64,000 bases of DNA, taken from Vibrio plantisponsor. GTDB lineage: Bacteria > Pseudomonadota > Gammaproteobacteria > Enterobacterales > Vibrionaceae. Under the pieces are notes generated by a model. It worked only from the letters and a program-made list of their open reading frames with translations, was not told the DNA's origin and ran no database searches. The position numbers were made by a program, and so were the translations under genes. Shown here piece by piece: positions 27,006 to 35,371 of this stretch. The stretch covers positions 124,001 through 188,000 of the forward strand of contig NZ_JABEQC010000001.1 in the NCBI RefSeq assembly GCF_013041605.1. Reading direction: 5' to 3'. Position 1 is the stretch's first letter; each line of letters starts with the position of its first letter.

Positions 27006-28382
27006 CTATGCCCGCCCTTGTTTATCTGGGCGGGCAACCTTCCTTCCAATAGACCAATAAGTAAATCCCCTTGCGGCCATTCTCTGTGGTTCGAAAAGAT
27101 TTCTCCCATCAAATATTACTGGTTCCCTTAACTCTGAAAAAATTAAGCTGAAGTCGGGCGCCTTAAAGTTCTGCCACTCTGTACAAATAATCAAAGCATC
27201 TGCACCTTTTAATGTCGCTTCCTTGGTGCCCATCAATAAAAGGTCGTTACGTAAAGAATAAAGCCTTTGAGTTTCTTCCATAGCTTTGGGGTCATAGGCT
27301 TGTACCATAGCACCAGCTGACCACAAGGCTTCCATCAACACACGGCTAGGAGCTTCTCGCATATCATCAGTTTTAGGTTTAAAGGCTAGCCCCCACAGAG
27401 CAAACGTTCTCCCTTTTAGATTATGAGCTCCTCCAAAGTGAACACATATTTGCTCAAAGAGCTTTCTTTTTTGGTGGTAGTTGGTGTTCTCAACCGCCTT
27501 GAGAATCTCACTTTCATAACCAATGTTCTCCGATGAACGAATCAAAGCTTGAACATCTTTGGGAAAACAAGAACCGCCATAGCCGCAACCAGGATAAATA
27601 AAGTGATAGCCAATTCTCTCATCGCTACCGATACCTTTGCGTACCTGTTCAATATCCGCCCCCAACTTATCTGCAATGTTAGCGATTTCGTTCATGAAAC
27701 TAATTTTGGTCGCTAACATGCAGTTTGCCGCGTACTTAGTGAGCTCCGCCGATTTCACAGACATAAACAGAATTTTCTCGTGGTTTCGATTAAAAGGCGC
27801 ATACAGCTCTCGCATCAGATCTTTCACTTCTGCAAAAAGTCTATCTGTTTCATCGAGCCCAATCACAATCCTGTCCGGACGCATGCAGTCAGTTACGGCA
27901 CTTCCCTCTTTGAGAAATTCAGGATTGGATACCACTGAGAAATGTATTGGCGGTAAACCTAAATTCTCTCGGGTCAAGCTCAATACATCACTCACTTGTT
28001 GCGCTGTCCCCACAGGAACCGTGGATTTATTGATGACGATTTTTCTGTGGTTAGAGAATGTCGCGATGATTTTCGCTACATCCCGTACATAACGGAGATC
28101 TGCTGAACCGTCTTCATCTTGTGGCGTTCCAACGGCGATAAATATTACGTCAGCAAACTCAATGCCTTCTTTTGCTGAAGAGGTAAAGCATAAATGTCCG
28201 GCTGCGAGATTATTGTGGACGAGTTGTTCTAGCCCGGGCTCATAAATAGTAATTTCACCTCTTTGCAGCTTACTAATTTTTTCAGCATCAACATCCACAC
28301 AACACACATTGTGCCCAACGCCACTCAATACCGCTGCCTGAACCAAACCAACGTATCCAGTGCCAAATATGGTTACTTTCAT
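27006..28382 (-). CDS. ugd: UDP-glucose 6-dehydrogenase
   Basis: Ugd oxidises UDP-glucose to UDP-glucuronate with two NAD+, supplying uronic acid for capsule, exopolysaccharide or lipid A modification. The 458-aa protein starts MKVTIFGTGYVGLVQA (NAD-binding fold), has the catalytic cysteine in GYGGSCFPKDVQAL and the C-terminal segment ALWGLAFKPKTDDMREAPS. The last codons, encoding GRA-stop, form part of a GC-rich hairpin (27010-27035). No polysaccharide gene is adjacent. It lies beside curli genes, which may link it to the biofilm matrix. Confidence 0.93.
   Translation of the reverse strand: MKVTIFGTGYVGLVQAAVLSGVGHNVCCVDVDAEKISKLQRGEITIYEPGLEQLVHNNLAAGHLCFTSSAKEGIEFADVIFIAVGTPQDEDGSADLRYVRDVAKIIATFSNHRKIVINKSTVPVGTAQQVSDVLSLTRENLGLPPIHFSVVSNPEFLKEGSAVTDCMRPDRIVIGLDETDRLFAEVKDLMRELYAPFNRNHEKILFMSVKSAELTKYAANCMLATKISFMNEIANIADKLGADIEQVRKGIGSDERIGYHFIYPGCGYGGSCFPKDVQALIRSSENIGYESEILKAVENTNYHQKRKLFEQICVHFGGAHNLKGRTFALWGLAFKPKTDDMREAPSRVLMEALWSAGAMVQAYDPKAMEETQRLYSLRNDLLLMGTKEATLKGADALIICTEWQNFKAPDFSLIFSELREPVIFDGRNLFEPQRMAARGFTYWSIGRKVARPDKQGRA
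27010..27035. other. GC-rich hairpin spanning the end of ugd
   Basis: Perfect 8-bp stem GCCCGCCC / GGGCGGGC with a 10-base loop lies inside the last codons of ugd and 15 bases past the csgG stop. It may slow both convergent transcripts, but no T-run follows on either strand. Confidence 0.4.
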
Positions 28383-28559
28383 TCAACTGTCCACTCTTCC
28401 TCTGCATTGACACCAGTATTTAATGCCGAGATGTCAGAGCCGTTACGTTTTCGGGGCAGTACAATGACAAAAGTTATGCTATTTCCGGCAGTTGTAAGAA
28501 AATCTCCATGGACAAATGCTAAGCAAAGCGTACAGTTATTTAAAACAGAAGGAGTTTGA

Positions 28560-28958
28560 ATGAAGAATTTTAGCTTCAATATGGAAGATGCCAGCCAAGT
28601 ATGCGTGGGAGCTTTTGCATTGGCGGTTCCCATTTCCTTCTCGGAAGAGGCATGGCAACTGGGTACCACATTACCAACAACCAATTTGCTGTTCCTAATG
28701 AGCCTTTCTCTGTGTTTTCTGGGCGTATTCGCCTATCAAAGTGTGTTTCAGCGAAATATTCAACATCGAATTTCTGTGTTTATTTTTCGTATTGTTATCG
28801 CTTATTTGCTTGCGGCTTTAGTGGTTGGCTTGGTGCTATTTGCCTTGAACAAGTTGCCTTTGGTTGACGACCCCATATTAGCGCTCAAACGTATCATAGT
28901 TGTCACTATGCCGGCTTCCATGGGTGCGATTGTGGTAGACAGTTTTGACAAAGAGTAG
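28560..28958 (+). CDS. DUF2391-like integral membrane protein
   Basis: This 132-aa protein has four predicted membrane helices (around residues 13-30, 43-60, 70-95 and 107-125). The start resembles the DUF2391 family (VGAFALAVPISFSEEAW). The function of that family is unknown. GGAG precedes the ATG. It is divergent from ugd across 177 bp and upstream of speG on the same strand, with a 59-bp gap, so it could be co-transcribed with speG. The family name is from memory of the pattern. Confidence 0.65.
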   Translation: MKNFSFNMEDASQVCVGAFALAVPISFSEEAWQLGTTLPTTNLLFLMSLSLCFLGVFAYQSVFQRNIQHRISVFIFRIVIAYLLAALVVGLVLFALNKLPLVDDPILALKRIIVVTMPASMGAIVVDSFDKE

Positions 28959-29017
28959 AAGACTAAACTGTAATAAAACAATGATATAAATCCGTATCAC
29001 CTGTAAGAGACACCAAC

Positions 29018-29542
29018 ATGAAACAGAATTTATCTCTTCGAGCTTTAGAACGTGGCGATCTTAGGTTTATCCATAATTTAAACAACAATAGAAACATCAT
29101 GTCTTATTGGTTCGAAGAACCGTATGAGTCTTTTGATGAACTAGAAGAACTTTACAACAAACACATTCACGATAACGCGGAAAGACGCTTTGTTGTTGAA
29201 GATGAGAACAAGTCCCTGATTGGCTTGGTTGAAATTATTGAGATTGACTACATTCATCGTAGCGCTGAATTTCAGATCATTATTACCCCAGAACACCAAG
29301 GAAAAGGGTATGCAAATACGCTGATCAACAAGGCGTTAGATTACTCATTCACTATCCTGAACCTTCACAAAATTTACCTGCATGTGGCGATTGAAAATGA
29401 AAAAGCGCTTCATCTCTATGAACAGTGTGGTTTTATTGAGGAAGGGCACTTAGTCGAAGAGTTCTTTATCAACGGGCAATACCGAGATGTAAAACGCATG
29501 TATATACTGCAAAACCAGTACTTGAAACAATCTCGAAGTTAA
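29018..29542 (+). CDS. speG: Spermidine N1-acetyltransferase SpeG
   Basis: SpeG acetylates spermidine and spermine with acetyl-CoA, limiting polyamine toxicity and, in Vibrio, affecting biofilm signalling. The 174-aa GNAT protein has the acetyl-CoA loop ITPEHQGKGYANTLINKAL and the conserved LNLHKIYLHVAIENEKALHLYEQCGF. The N-terminus (LRALERGDLRFIHNLNNNRNIMSYWFEEPYES) matches SpeG, including the allosteric polyamine-site region. A terminator follows. Confidence 0.92.
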   Translation: MKQNLSLRALERGDLRFIHNLNNNRNIMSYWFEEPYESFDELEELYNKHIHDNAERRFVVEDENKSLIGLVEIIEIDYIHRSAEFQIIITPEHQGKGYANTLINKALDYSFTILNLHKIYLHVAIENEKALHLYEQCGFIEEGHLVEEFFINGQYRDVKRMYILQNQYLKQSRS

Positions 29543-29604
29543 GCAGCAATTCTGCAGAAGCAACCAGCACTGTCTTAGGCGGTGTGGTTTAGAGGGGCAA
29601 GAAA

Positions 29605-29634
29605 TAAAAAAACAGGCAAATGCCTGTTTTTTTA
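29605..29634. terminator. Bidirectional terminator between speG and oxygenase gene
   Basis: Stem AACAGGCA / TGCCTGTT has an A-run before it and TTTTTTTATTT after it, so it can end both convergent transcripts. Confidence 0.85.
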
Positions 29635-29635
29635 T

Positions 29636-30244
29636 TTAGGAGAGAATATCAAACCGATTCTCGCTGACACCATTGGTTCGAAACCAGCCAGCAATGCTGT
29701 AGCGTTTAGCATGTGCAGGAAGAACCTCATGTGGAAACTGCTCTGAAAGGAACACAACTAACCTTCCCGCAATAGGGGCGATGGTTTGAATCAGTTGATC
29801 GTTAAGATCATAAACTTTCAGTTCACCGCCGTTAGCGTCACGCCAGTCTTCATTCATATAGAAAACCGTGGTCAGTTTGCGACTTTCATTACCACGGAAA
29901 GCATCTAAGTGTTTTTTGTAAAAATCTCCGACTTCGTACTGTGCAAAATGAGCTTCATATTCGAACAACCCGAGGAATAAAGCCTGATTAACCTCACGAC
30001 GAATAAACTCCATACGCTCTAGGTAATCCTGAACCGGCTGTCCCATGTCCGAGTCTAGCCACTGAATTTTATCGCGACGAATTTCACTGGCTCTTTGAGT
30101 ATCTTCGTTTCTACCAATACGTGCACGCTGCCAATCATCTGAAGCACAGTTTTTGAGTAACCTAACTTGTTCAAGGGTTAGAAAATCATCCCAGACATAC
30201 CAACCTTTTTCGGCAATGGAATCTAACAAGTGCTCTAGCGCCAT
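29636..30244 (-). CDS. 2-oxoglutarate/Fe(II) oxygenase, prolyl-4-hydroxylase-like
   Basis: This 202-aa protein has the double-stranded beta-helix motif of Fe(II)/2-oxoglutarate dioxygenases: HLDAFRG (H and D iron ligands), TTVFYMNEDWRDANGGELKVYD, then the second iron His in FPHEVLPAHAKRYSIAGWFR with Arg or Lys for 2-oxoglutarate. It resembles SM-20 / P4Hc proteins such as PHD-like elongation factor Tu hydroxylases, but the substrate is unknown. It is transcribed alone. Confidence 0.85.
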   Translation of the reverse strand: MALEHLLDSIAEKGWYVWDDFLTLEQVRLLKNCASDDWQRARIGRNEDTQRASEIRRDKIQWLDSDMGQPVQDYLERMEFIRREVNQALFLGLFEYEAHFAQYEVGDFYKKHLDAFRGNESRKLTTVFYMNEDWRDANGGELKVYDLNDQLIQTIAPIAGRLVVFLSEQFPHEVLPAHAKRYSIAGWFRTNGVSENRFDILS

Positions 30245-30453
30245 AAGTTTTAACTACGAAGAAAAAGAAAGCGTTATAACCAGACTTTGCCACAACCACA
30301 AATCAACATGTTAATCTTAAAGAATAAAATTAATTGTCAATTTTATTACTTATAAATCATACAGTTAAAACAAAATTCAAAATGATTAAACATTAGTGTG
30401 CCAATGGTGGTATAACAAAACCAGACAACAAGATTATTCATTGGGAGTTTTCT

Positions 30454-30774
30454 ATGATCGTAACTACTACACCGAATGTAGAAGGCAAGCGTATCGTTCG
30501 TTATTGCGGCGTTATTGCAGGTGAAGCCATTCTCGGTGCAAACATATTTAAAGATCTGTTCGCTGGCATTCGAGATATCGTTGGTGGGCGTTCAGCAACC
30601 TATGAACACGAGTTGCAGAAGGCGCGAACGATTGCATTAGCCGAACTTGAAGCTCGTGCTAGAGAGCTTGGCGCGAATGCTGTTGTCGGTATTGACTTGG
30701 ATTATGAAACCTTTGGCAAGACCAATGGAATGCTGACGGTATCGGTAAGTGGAACGGCAGTGTTTGTAGAGTAA
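30454..30774 (+). CDS. YbjQ/UPF0145 family protein
   Basis: This 106-aa protein belongs to the YbjQ family, small pentamer-forming proteins sometimes labelled heavy-metal binding. Characteristic segments are [33 protein letters not shown], the [29 protein letters not shown] helix-strand, and a final hydrophobic strand [25 protein letters not shown] precedes the ATG. The function is not established. A symmetric terminator follows. Confidence 0.9.
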   Translation: MIVTTTPNVEGKRIVRYCGVIAGEAILGANIFKDLFAGIRDIVGGRSATYEHELQKARTIALAELEARARELGANAVVGIDLDYETFGKTNGMLTVSVSGTAVFVE

Positions 30775-30814
30775 CCATTCACCGTCAAAGAAAGTAAATT
30801 TGGATTGGAAAAGT

Positions 30815-30841
30815 AAAAAGGCAGCTCAGCTGCCTTTTTAA
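30815..30841. terminator. Bidirectional terminator
   Basis: Near-perfect AAAAAGGCAGC / GCTGCCTTTTT with a TCA loop. It serves the YbjQ gene and probably the convergent LuxR-type regulator. Confidence 0.88.
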
Positions 30842-30888
30842 ATATAAACTTTTTTATTAGATTAATAATAAATTAATAAACGTATTTA

Positions 30889-31563
30889 TTATTGACTTAC
30901 TTCTTCAATTCCAATGTTGTTCTTAGCCCAAATTAATGCTTGAAGACGATTCTTAGCATTAATTTTCTTAAAAACATTATGAAGGTGCGTTTTAACTGTA
31001 TTTTCACTGACAAATAACTGATCTGCTATCTCAACGTTCGAAGCTCCACTGCCAAGTAGCTTAATTATTTGTTGTTCGCGCTTGGTTAATTTTGAGAACA
31101 TTTGAGAGGTAACAACTGAGTTGCCAGAGCGATAATGAAGAATATATTCTTGCGCAAGTCGGCGAGTTAGCCACATTTCGCCTTTAATAATTTTACTCAT
31201 GCCTTTCACTAATACATCAATGTCATCATCGGCGTAGAATACCCCAGCCAAACACTGCCACTTGAACAAATCTTTTGCTTCAATCTCACTAGGACAATTT
31301 AGTACAACTTCACGAGCTTCAGGACAACATAGGTGTTTGAACGAAGCATAGTCAGAGAGAGCATGATCATCGAGTCGAGCGTAATCGATGAGGACTAGCT
31401 GAGTATCATGACATGAAGGGTTATTCTCCTGCATCCACATATCGCAAAAAGGAGAAATTTCTATTTTTATTGGAAGCTTAGACTCCAACGCGTCTTTAAG
31501 TAAACGTGATTGCATACAGACATCAGAAAGTAATCTTACGTTTAGTTTTTTTCCTTCTGTCAT
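30889..31563 (-). CDS. CsgD/VpsT-family LuxR-type regulator with WLTR motif
   Basis: This 224-aa regulator aligns by eye with CsgD along its length: a degenerate receiver domain, GVFYADDDIDVLVKGMSKIIKGEMWLTRRLAQEYI, then a LuxR helix-turn-helix (LTKREQQIIKLLGSGASNVEIADQL followed by VSENTVKTHLHNVFKKI). The receiver lacks the usual phosphorylation pocket. CsgD has YFTQ where this protein has WLTR, which fits the W[FLM][TS]R cyclic-di-GMP motif of VpsT. I start at MTEGKKLN, with AGGAG 9 bases upstream. It lies 3.9 kb from csgG and just upstream of a divergent outer-membrane protein gene. It is a good candidate activator of both, by inference. Confidence 0.83.
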   Translation of the reverse strand: MTEGKKLNVRLLSDVCMQSRLLKDALESKLPIKIEISPFCDMWMQENNPSCHDTQLVLIDYARLDDHALSDYASFKHLCCPEAREVVLNCPSEIEAKDLFKWQCLAGVFYADDDIDVLVKGMSKIIKGEMWLTRRLAQEYILHYRSGNSVVTSQMFSKLTKREQQIIKLLGSGASNVEIADQLFVSENTVKTHLHNVFKKINAKNRLQALIWAKNNIGIEEVSQ

Positions 31564-31819
31564 TATAAAAACTCCTAACCATAGACCTGACTTATGTAAA
31601 ACTAACGTTGATAGAGAATAAGTCAATGGGACAAAAGCATCCTCGATTAATAATAAAAAAAATATACAGATTACTTTAACAAATTCATGAGGTTAATTTA
31701 TTGTCTTATTTTTAAGAATGCATTTGAGTTATTTAAGGAGTGGCATACTGTTCGAAACAAAAACACATTCTAAATTAGAAACGACTAAAGAATTATTCAA
31801 TAAAAAGTACCCTCTTGGT

Positions 31820-31851
31820 CTTTCCGATTAGGAAAGAACAACTTTCCTAAT
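31820..31851 (+). promoter_or_regulatory. Overlapping alternative hairpins upstream of the outer-membrane protein gene
   Basis: The perfect arms ATTAGGAAAG (31827-31836) and CTTTCCTAAT (31842-31851) enclose AACAA. The same GGAAAG can instead pair with an earlier CTTTCC (31820-31825). The two folds exclude each other, as in a leader switch, or the three half-sites could be an operator. Apart from this, the 441-bp spacer 31564-32004 shows no gene. Confidence 0.4.
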
Positions 31852-32004
31852 TGCTTTAATCTAATCCCCCCTCTGTCGCGTTATTATATAAAGCATGATG
31901 TTCCAACGAGTCAAACTCACCCAATAAGCCTATTGTTGCACAACAATTTCTACACTCGGAATGATGGCTATTATTTGAAATCCAATTTATTGAGTATTTT
32001 AATT

Positions 32005-32787
32005 ATGAATAAAGCACTACCTCTTTCCCTCCTCAGTTTATTCATCGCTGCGACATCTTTCAGCTCAATCGCAGAAGAGCAAACAGATGAAGTTCAGGAT
32101 ATGTCGGATCCACTTGCGGTATTTACTCAAGGTGGCGTTGGTATTACAGACAAAGGCATTAACCTTAAAATGGGCAAAACCTACGATTCTGGCAAAGAAA
32201 ACGTTGCCGCAATGAATGTGTTTGAACTGAAAGGTATCGGTGGCAAAATGTTCGGTTTTCGAGATAACGACAAACCTATGTATGGTTCTGTTGACGACAG
32301 CATTGACTCTTTCCGTCTGCGCAACTTCCAGGCAAACATCAAAAATGGTCAAGGTCGCCAGCTTGACATGACATATGACGTTGATAGTGAAACGTTAAAT
32401 GCCTCGTACAGTATTCTTCAAGCGCTTCCTCAAATTGGTGGATTCTTAAACCTATACCCTCTTGCAGGTGCGGGTGTGACGGTTCAAAACACCGAAGATG
32501 ACGGTTATGAAATCCCAGGGACATTCACAGTCGTAGGTATGTACTCTAAAGTGGCTTTAACCGATAAAATTTGGATCAACTATAACCCGATGTATATGCA
32601 CACACTGTCGGGTTCGGATACCTACAAGAATGGTAACTTTGCTGGTGACGACAATATCCTGACTCACGAATTTGCCATTTCTTACCAGCTCACACCTCGT
32701 TCTAATATTCGTTATTTTGCAAACTGGAATGAGAAAGTTGACTTTGCAGACGGCGATCATCGCATTGAATATAACTACCAGTTTTAA
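32005..32787 (+). CDS. Outer-membrane beta-barrel protein, unassigned
   Basis: This 260-aa precursor has a signal peptide (MNKALPLSLLSLFIAATSFSSIA, cleavage before EEQTDE). The mature part has alternating hydrophobic strands and a terminal strand ending in phenylalanine (HRIEYNYQF), as expected of an outer-membrane barrel. I do not recognise the family; it could be a small porin or an OmpA-barrel-like protein. The frame opens 24 codons upstream, but only the chosen start gives a clean signal peptide. It is divergent from the VpsT-like regulator. Confidence 0.7.
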   Translation: MNKALPLSLLSLFIAATSFSSIAEEQTDEVQDMSDPLAVFTQGGVGITDKGINLKMGKTYDSGKENVAAMNVFELKGIGGKMFGFRDNDKPMYGSVDDSIDSFRLRNFQANIKNGQGRQLDMTYDVDSETLNASYSILQALPQIGGFLNLYPLAGAGVTVQNTEDDGYEIPGTFTVVGMYSKVALTDKIWINYNPMYMHTLSGSDTYKNGNFAGDDNILTHEFAISYQLTPRSNIRYFANWNEKVDFADGDHRIEYNYQF

Positions 32788-32867
32788 TCCAAGCCGTTAG
32801 TTATTAATAAAATTATCTAACATGGATTAAACGTACAAACAGGTTTGCTTTAGAAGCGGCAACTGAT

Positions 32868-32912
32868 AAAAACGAGCCCAGAATATCACACAAAATATCC
32901 TGGGCTCGTTAA
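32868..32912 (-). terminator. Minus-strand terminator of ppiC
   Basis: A long stem, AACGAGCCCAG plus ATAT against ATAT plus CTGGGCTCGTT (32871-32910), is followed on the minus strand by a T-run. It may also halt the porin-like transcript from the other side. Confidence 0.8.
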
Positions 32913-32938
32913 CTCAATAATGCATGGCATATGCTTGT

Positions 32939-33217
32939 TTAAGTACGATATAGCACCTTTAAGACATGCCAACCGAACTTCGTTTTTACTAGCTGAGGGG
33001 TGAGAACTTCACCTTGAAAGCAAGCTTTATCAAACTGTGGCACCATTTGCCCTTGACGAAATTCGCCTAGGTCTCCACCTTTCTTACCTGATGGGCATAT
33101 AGAATGCTTCTTCGCTAACACCTGAAATTTAGCGCCTTTCTTGAGCTGCTGAATGATATCTTCTGCTTGCTCTTTATGCTTAACCAAAATGTGAAGGGCT
33201 GCTGCGGTTCTTGCCAT
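32939..33217 (-). CDS. ppiC: Peptidyl-prolyl cis-trans isomerase C (parvulin)
   Basis: PpiC is a single-domain parvulin that speeds cis-trans isomerisation of proline peptide bonds in the cytoplasm. The 92-aa sequence matches the family across its length: [59 protein letters not shown], and [16 protein letters not shown]. It has no signal peptide. The length equals E. coli PpiC (93 aa). GGAGAGAATG precedes the start. Confidence 0.95.
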   Translation of the reverse strand: MARTAAALHILVKHKEQAEDIIQQLKKGAKFQVLAKKHSICPSGKKGGDLGEFRQGQMVPQFDKACFQGEVLTPQLVKTKFGWHVLKVLYRT

Positions 33218-33389
33218 TTCATTCTCTCCTCATTTCTAAAGCGCGAAGTCTAACCTAAGCTAAAGGGACACGCACCCCACTTTTTGAAAACTAAAATAGA
33301 AAATAAGCGTCTAAATCAATGCCAGTCGTTGATGATATGGCAATATGCGTTAGTATAGTTACCAGTAAAATTATTGAAGTAGTACCACT

Positions 33390-34301
33390 ATGGCTAAGAC
33401 AATAAGTAAGGCAAATCAGTCACAAGGAATGTTGATGTTCACTTTGAACCTGCAAAAGCAGCTGTTCGCTATTGGAACATTAAAAGTTCGAGAAATTGTG
33501 CCCTATATGCCGATGACTCAAATCCCTTATTCACATCACCATGTGATAGGTACGGTCACGTTTCGTAATTTAACTGTACCCGTGATCGACATGGCCGCTG
33601 CGATTGGTTTTCGACCTATTGCTCCGAACGAGTATGAAAACAGTTATTTAATCGTCACTGACTGTCTGCGTACCGTCGTGGCTTTTATGGTTCGCAGCAT
33701 TGAAAAGATCATTGATTGTAACTGGCGTGCTATCGAGTCTGCCCCTAGCACTGCTGGTAAAAATGTTTTCGTTACTGGGATTACGCGCTATGAAGACAAA
33801 ATCGTTCAGTTACTCGATGTCGAGTTATTGCTGTCAAAAATTTACCCGCAGTATGAATCGACCAAAGTGCCAATGCTGACAGATGTAGAGCGTGAGCGCC
33901 TCAAAGCACTGAATATTTTGCTGGTTGATGACTCGTCTATTGCCCGCAAACAACTGTCGGATGCGTTAGACCGGATTAACATCCCATATTATGTGTGCAA
34001 GAACGGCAATGAAGCGGCTGAGTTTATGAAGAAGATGGCGAACGAAAACAACGCTATCGACCTTCTCGTCAGTGATATTGAAATGCCGGGTCTTGATGGC
34101 TATGAACTTGCGTTTGAAGTACAAAATGATAAGTCGTTAAGCCATGCCTACATCATCCTTCACACTTCTCTATCGAGTGAAATTTGTGTCGACAGAGCAC
34201 ATCAGGTTGGTGCCCATGAAGCGCTTGAGAAGTTCAATGCTACGGAACTGATTGAAGCAATGTTGAGAGGCGCAAAACGCTTGGAAGCACAAATGGCTTA
34301 G
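33390..34301 (+). CDS. cheV: Chemotaxis coupling protein CheV
   Basis: CheV couples chemoreceptors to CheA like CheW and has an added receiver domain for adaptation. The 303-aa protein has a CheW-like domain (residues about 15-155: LFAIGTLKVREIVPYMPMTQIP, GTVTFRNLTVPVIDMAAAIG) and a C-terminal receiver (about 170-300: NILLVDDSSIARKQL, with the phospho-acceptor Asp in LLVSDIEMPGLDGYEL). It is transcribed alone and ends at a terminator. Confidence 0.93.
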   Translation: MAKTISKANQSQGMLMFTLNLQKQLFAIGTLKVREIVPYMPMTQIPYSHHHVIGTVTFRNLTVPVIDMAAAIGFRPIAPNEYENSYLIVTDCLRTVVAFMVRSIEKIIDCNWRAIESAPSTAGKNVFVTGITRYEDKIVQLLDVELLLSKIYPQYESTKVPMLTDVERERLKALNILLVDDSSIARKQLSDALDRINIPYYVCKNGNEAAEFMKKMANENNAIDLLVSDIEMPGLDGYELAFEVQNDKSLSHAYIILHTSLSSEICVDRAHQVGAHEALEKFNATELIEAMLRGAKRLEAQMA

Positions 34302-34333
34302 AGCGCCAGCCAATCTGCTTCAAGATATATTTG

Positions 34334-34364
34334 AAAATGCAGCCTGTTGGCTGCATTTTTTATT
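34334..34364 (+). terminator. Intrinsic terminator of cheV
   Basis: Perfect 11-bp stem AAAATGCAGCC / GGCTGCATTTT with loop TGTT and a following T-run. It may also end the convergent MmcQ/YjbR gene. Confidence 0.88.
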
Positions 34365-34387
34365 GTTCAACGATAAATAGCGAAACC

Positions 34388-34750
34388 TTAAGGCAGCAAT
34401 AGTTGAAGCGCTTCTCTGTCAGATTTTTTCAGCTTACTCACTACCAATTGGAATGATCTCAAACACAAATCTTCTATCATCTCCGGCTCCACATCTCCAT
34501 CCAAAACAACAGAAATCCAGTGTCGCTTATTCATGTGATAGCCAGGTTTGATCGCATCAAACTGGTCTGTAAGAAACGCGCCGTCTTGAGGCTCGCATTT
34601 TAACGTAACAAACGGTTTGTCCGTATCGAATGCAAGATACGCAAACATCTTATCGCGAATCTTAAAAACTAAAGGATCCGGCCCGAAAGGATTACACGAT
34701 TCAGCCTGAGGTAAATTATTTAAATACTCTTCTAAACGCTGCACATCCAT
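34388..34750 (-). CDS. MmcQ/YjbR family protein
   Basis: This 120-aa protein belongs to the MmcQ/YjbR family, whose fold resembles a CyaY-like DNA-binding module and whose role is unknown. Family marks are the N-terminal LEEYLNNLPQAE..PFGPDPLVFKI, KMFAYLAFDTDKPFVTLKC and PGYHMNKRHWISVVLDGDV. It lies 17 bases downstream of the marR-type gene on the same strand, so both are probably co-transcribed. Confidence 0.88.
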   Translation of the reverse strand: MDVQRLEEYLNNLPQAESCNPFGPDPLVFKIRDKMFAYLAFDTDKPFVTLKCEPQDGAFLTDQFDAIKPGYHMNKRHWISVVLDGDVEPEMIEDLCLRSFQLVVSKLKKSDREALQLLLP

Positions 34751-34767
34751 CGGTTTCGCCTTCCTTT

Positions 34768-35253
34768 TTAATCTTCGAATATTTTAAGCCACAGCTTCAA
34801 ACATTGACCTATTTGTTGTTGCTCTGCCTTTGATAGGCCAACCACAAGTTCTTCCTGAGCCTTTACATGCTCTGTGACCAACGCTTCGACTAAAGCCAAA
34901 CCGTCTTCTGTCAGCTCAACTTCGATGCTACGTCGATCGGCTTGGCTGTGCTGGCGAAGTATAAGATTTTTACTTTCCAGCTTATCCAATCGATTGGTCA
35001 TAGCTCCTGAAGTCAGTAGCATAGAGCTAAGTAACTCAGAAGGTGTCAGCCGATAAGGTGCGCCAGCTCTGCGCAAAGTTGCCAGAACATCAAACTCGCC
35101 CATTTTCAGATCATACTTCTTATGAACTTCTGCTATTCGGCTCTCAAGAATTTTAGACAGGCGCATCAGGCGTCCTATCATAGCCATTGGTATCGTGTTG
35201 AGATCCGGTCTCTCTGTACCCCACTGGGATACGGCCCTATCGATTGCGTCCAT
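34768..35253 (-). CDS. MarR-family transcriptional regulator
   Basis: This is a 161-aa MarR-type winged-helix repressor: GEFDVLATLRRAGAPYRLTPSELLSSMLLTSGAMTNRLDKLE (recognition helix region), then LILRQHSQADRRSIEVELTEDGLALVEAL (wing). It is divergent from an EamA exporter, and the spacer holds a matching palindrome. It probably represses that exporter and itself until a small ligand binds. The ligand is unknown. Confidence 0.9.
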   Translation of the reverse strand: MDAIDRAVSQWGTERPDLNTIPMAMIGRLMRLSKILESRIAEVHKKYDLKMGEFDVLATLRRAGAPYRLTPSELLSSMLLTSGAMTNRLDKLESKNLILRQHSQADRRSIEVELTEDGLALVEALVTEHVKAQEELVVGLSKAEQQQIGQCLKLWLKIFED

Positions 35254-35296
35254 TGTTTTACAACTCTTTCTTTTTCATTGCCTTAAAATACTTCAA

Positions 35297-35369
35297 TGTA
35301 AAGATACTTTACAATAACTAATTTTTGTTTTAGATTCGCCACACAGATATCTTGATATAAAGATACTTA
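35297..35369. promoter_or_regulatory. Probable MarR operators in the divergent spacer
   Basis: The perfect palindrome TGTAAAG-ATA-CTTTACA at 35297-35313 is repeated in weaker form as TAAAGATACTTA at 35358-35369, just before the exporter start at 35372. Two sites with the same AAGATACTT core between divergent genes is the usual arrangement for MarR control. Confidence 0.6.
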
Positions 35370-35371
35370 AT

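Noticed and set aside
27010..27035. Terminator for csgG or ugd
   Set aside because: The stem is strong, but neither strand has a T-run after it, so I list it only as a hairpin.
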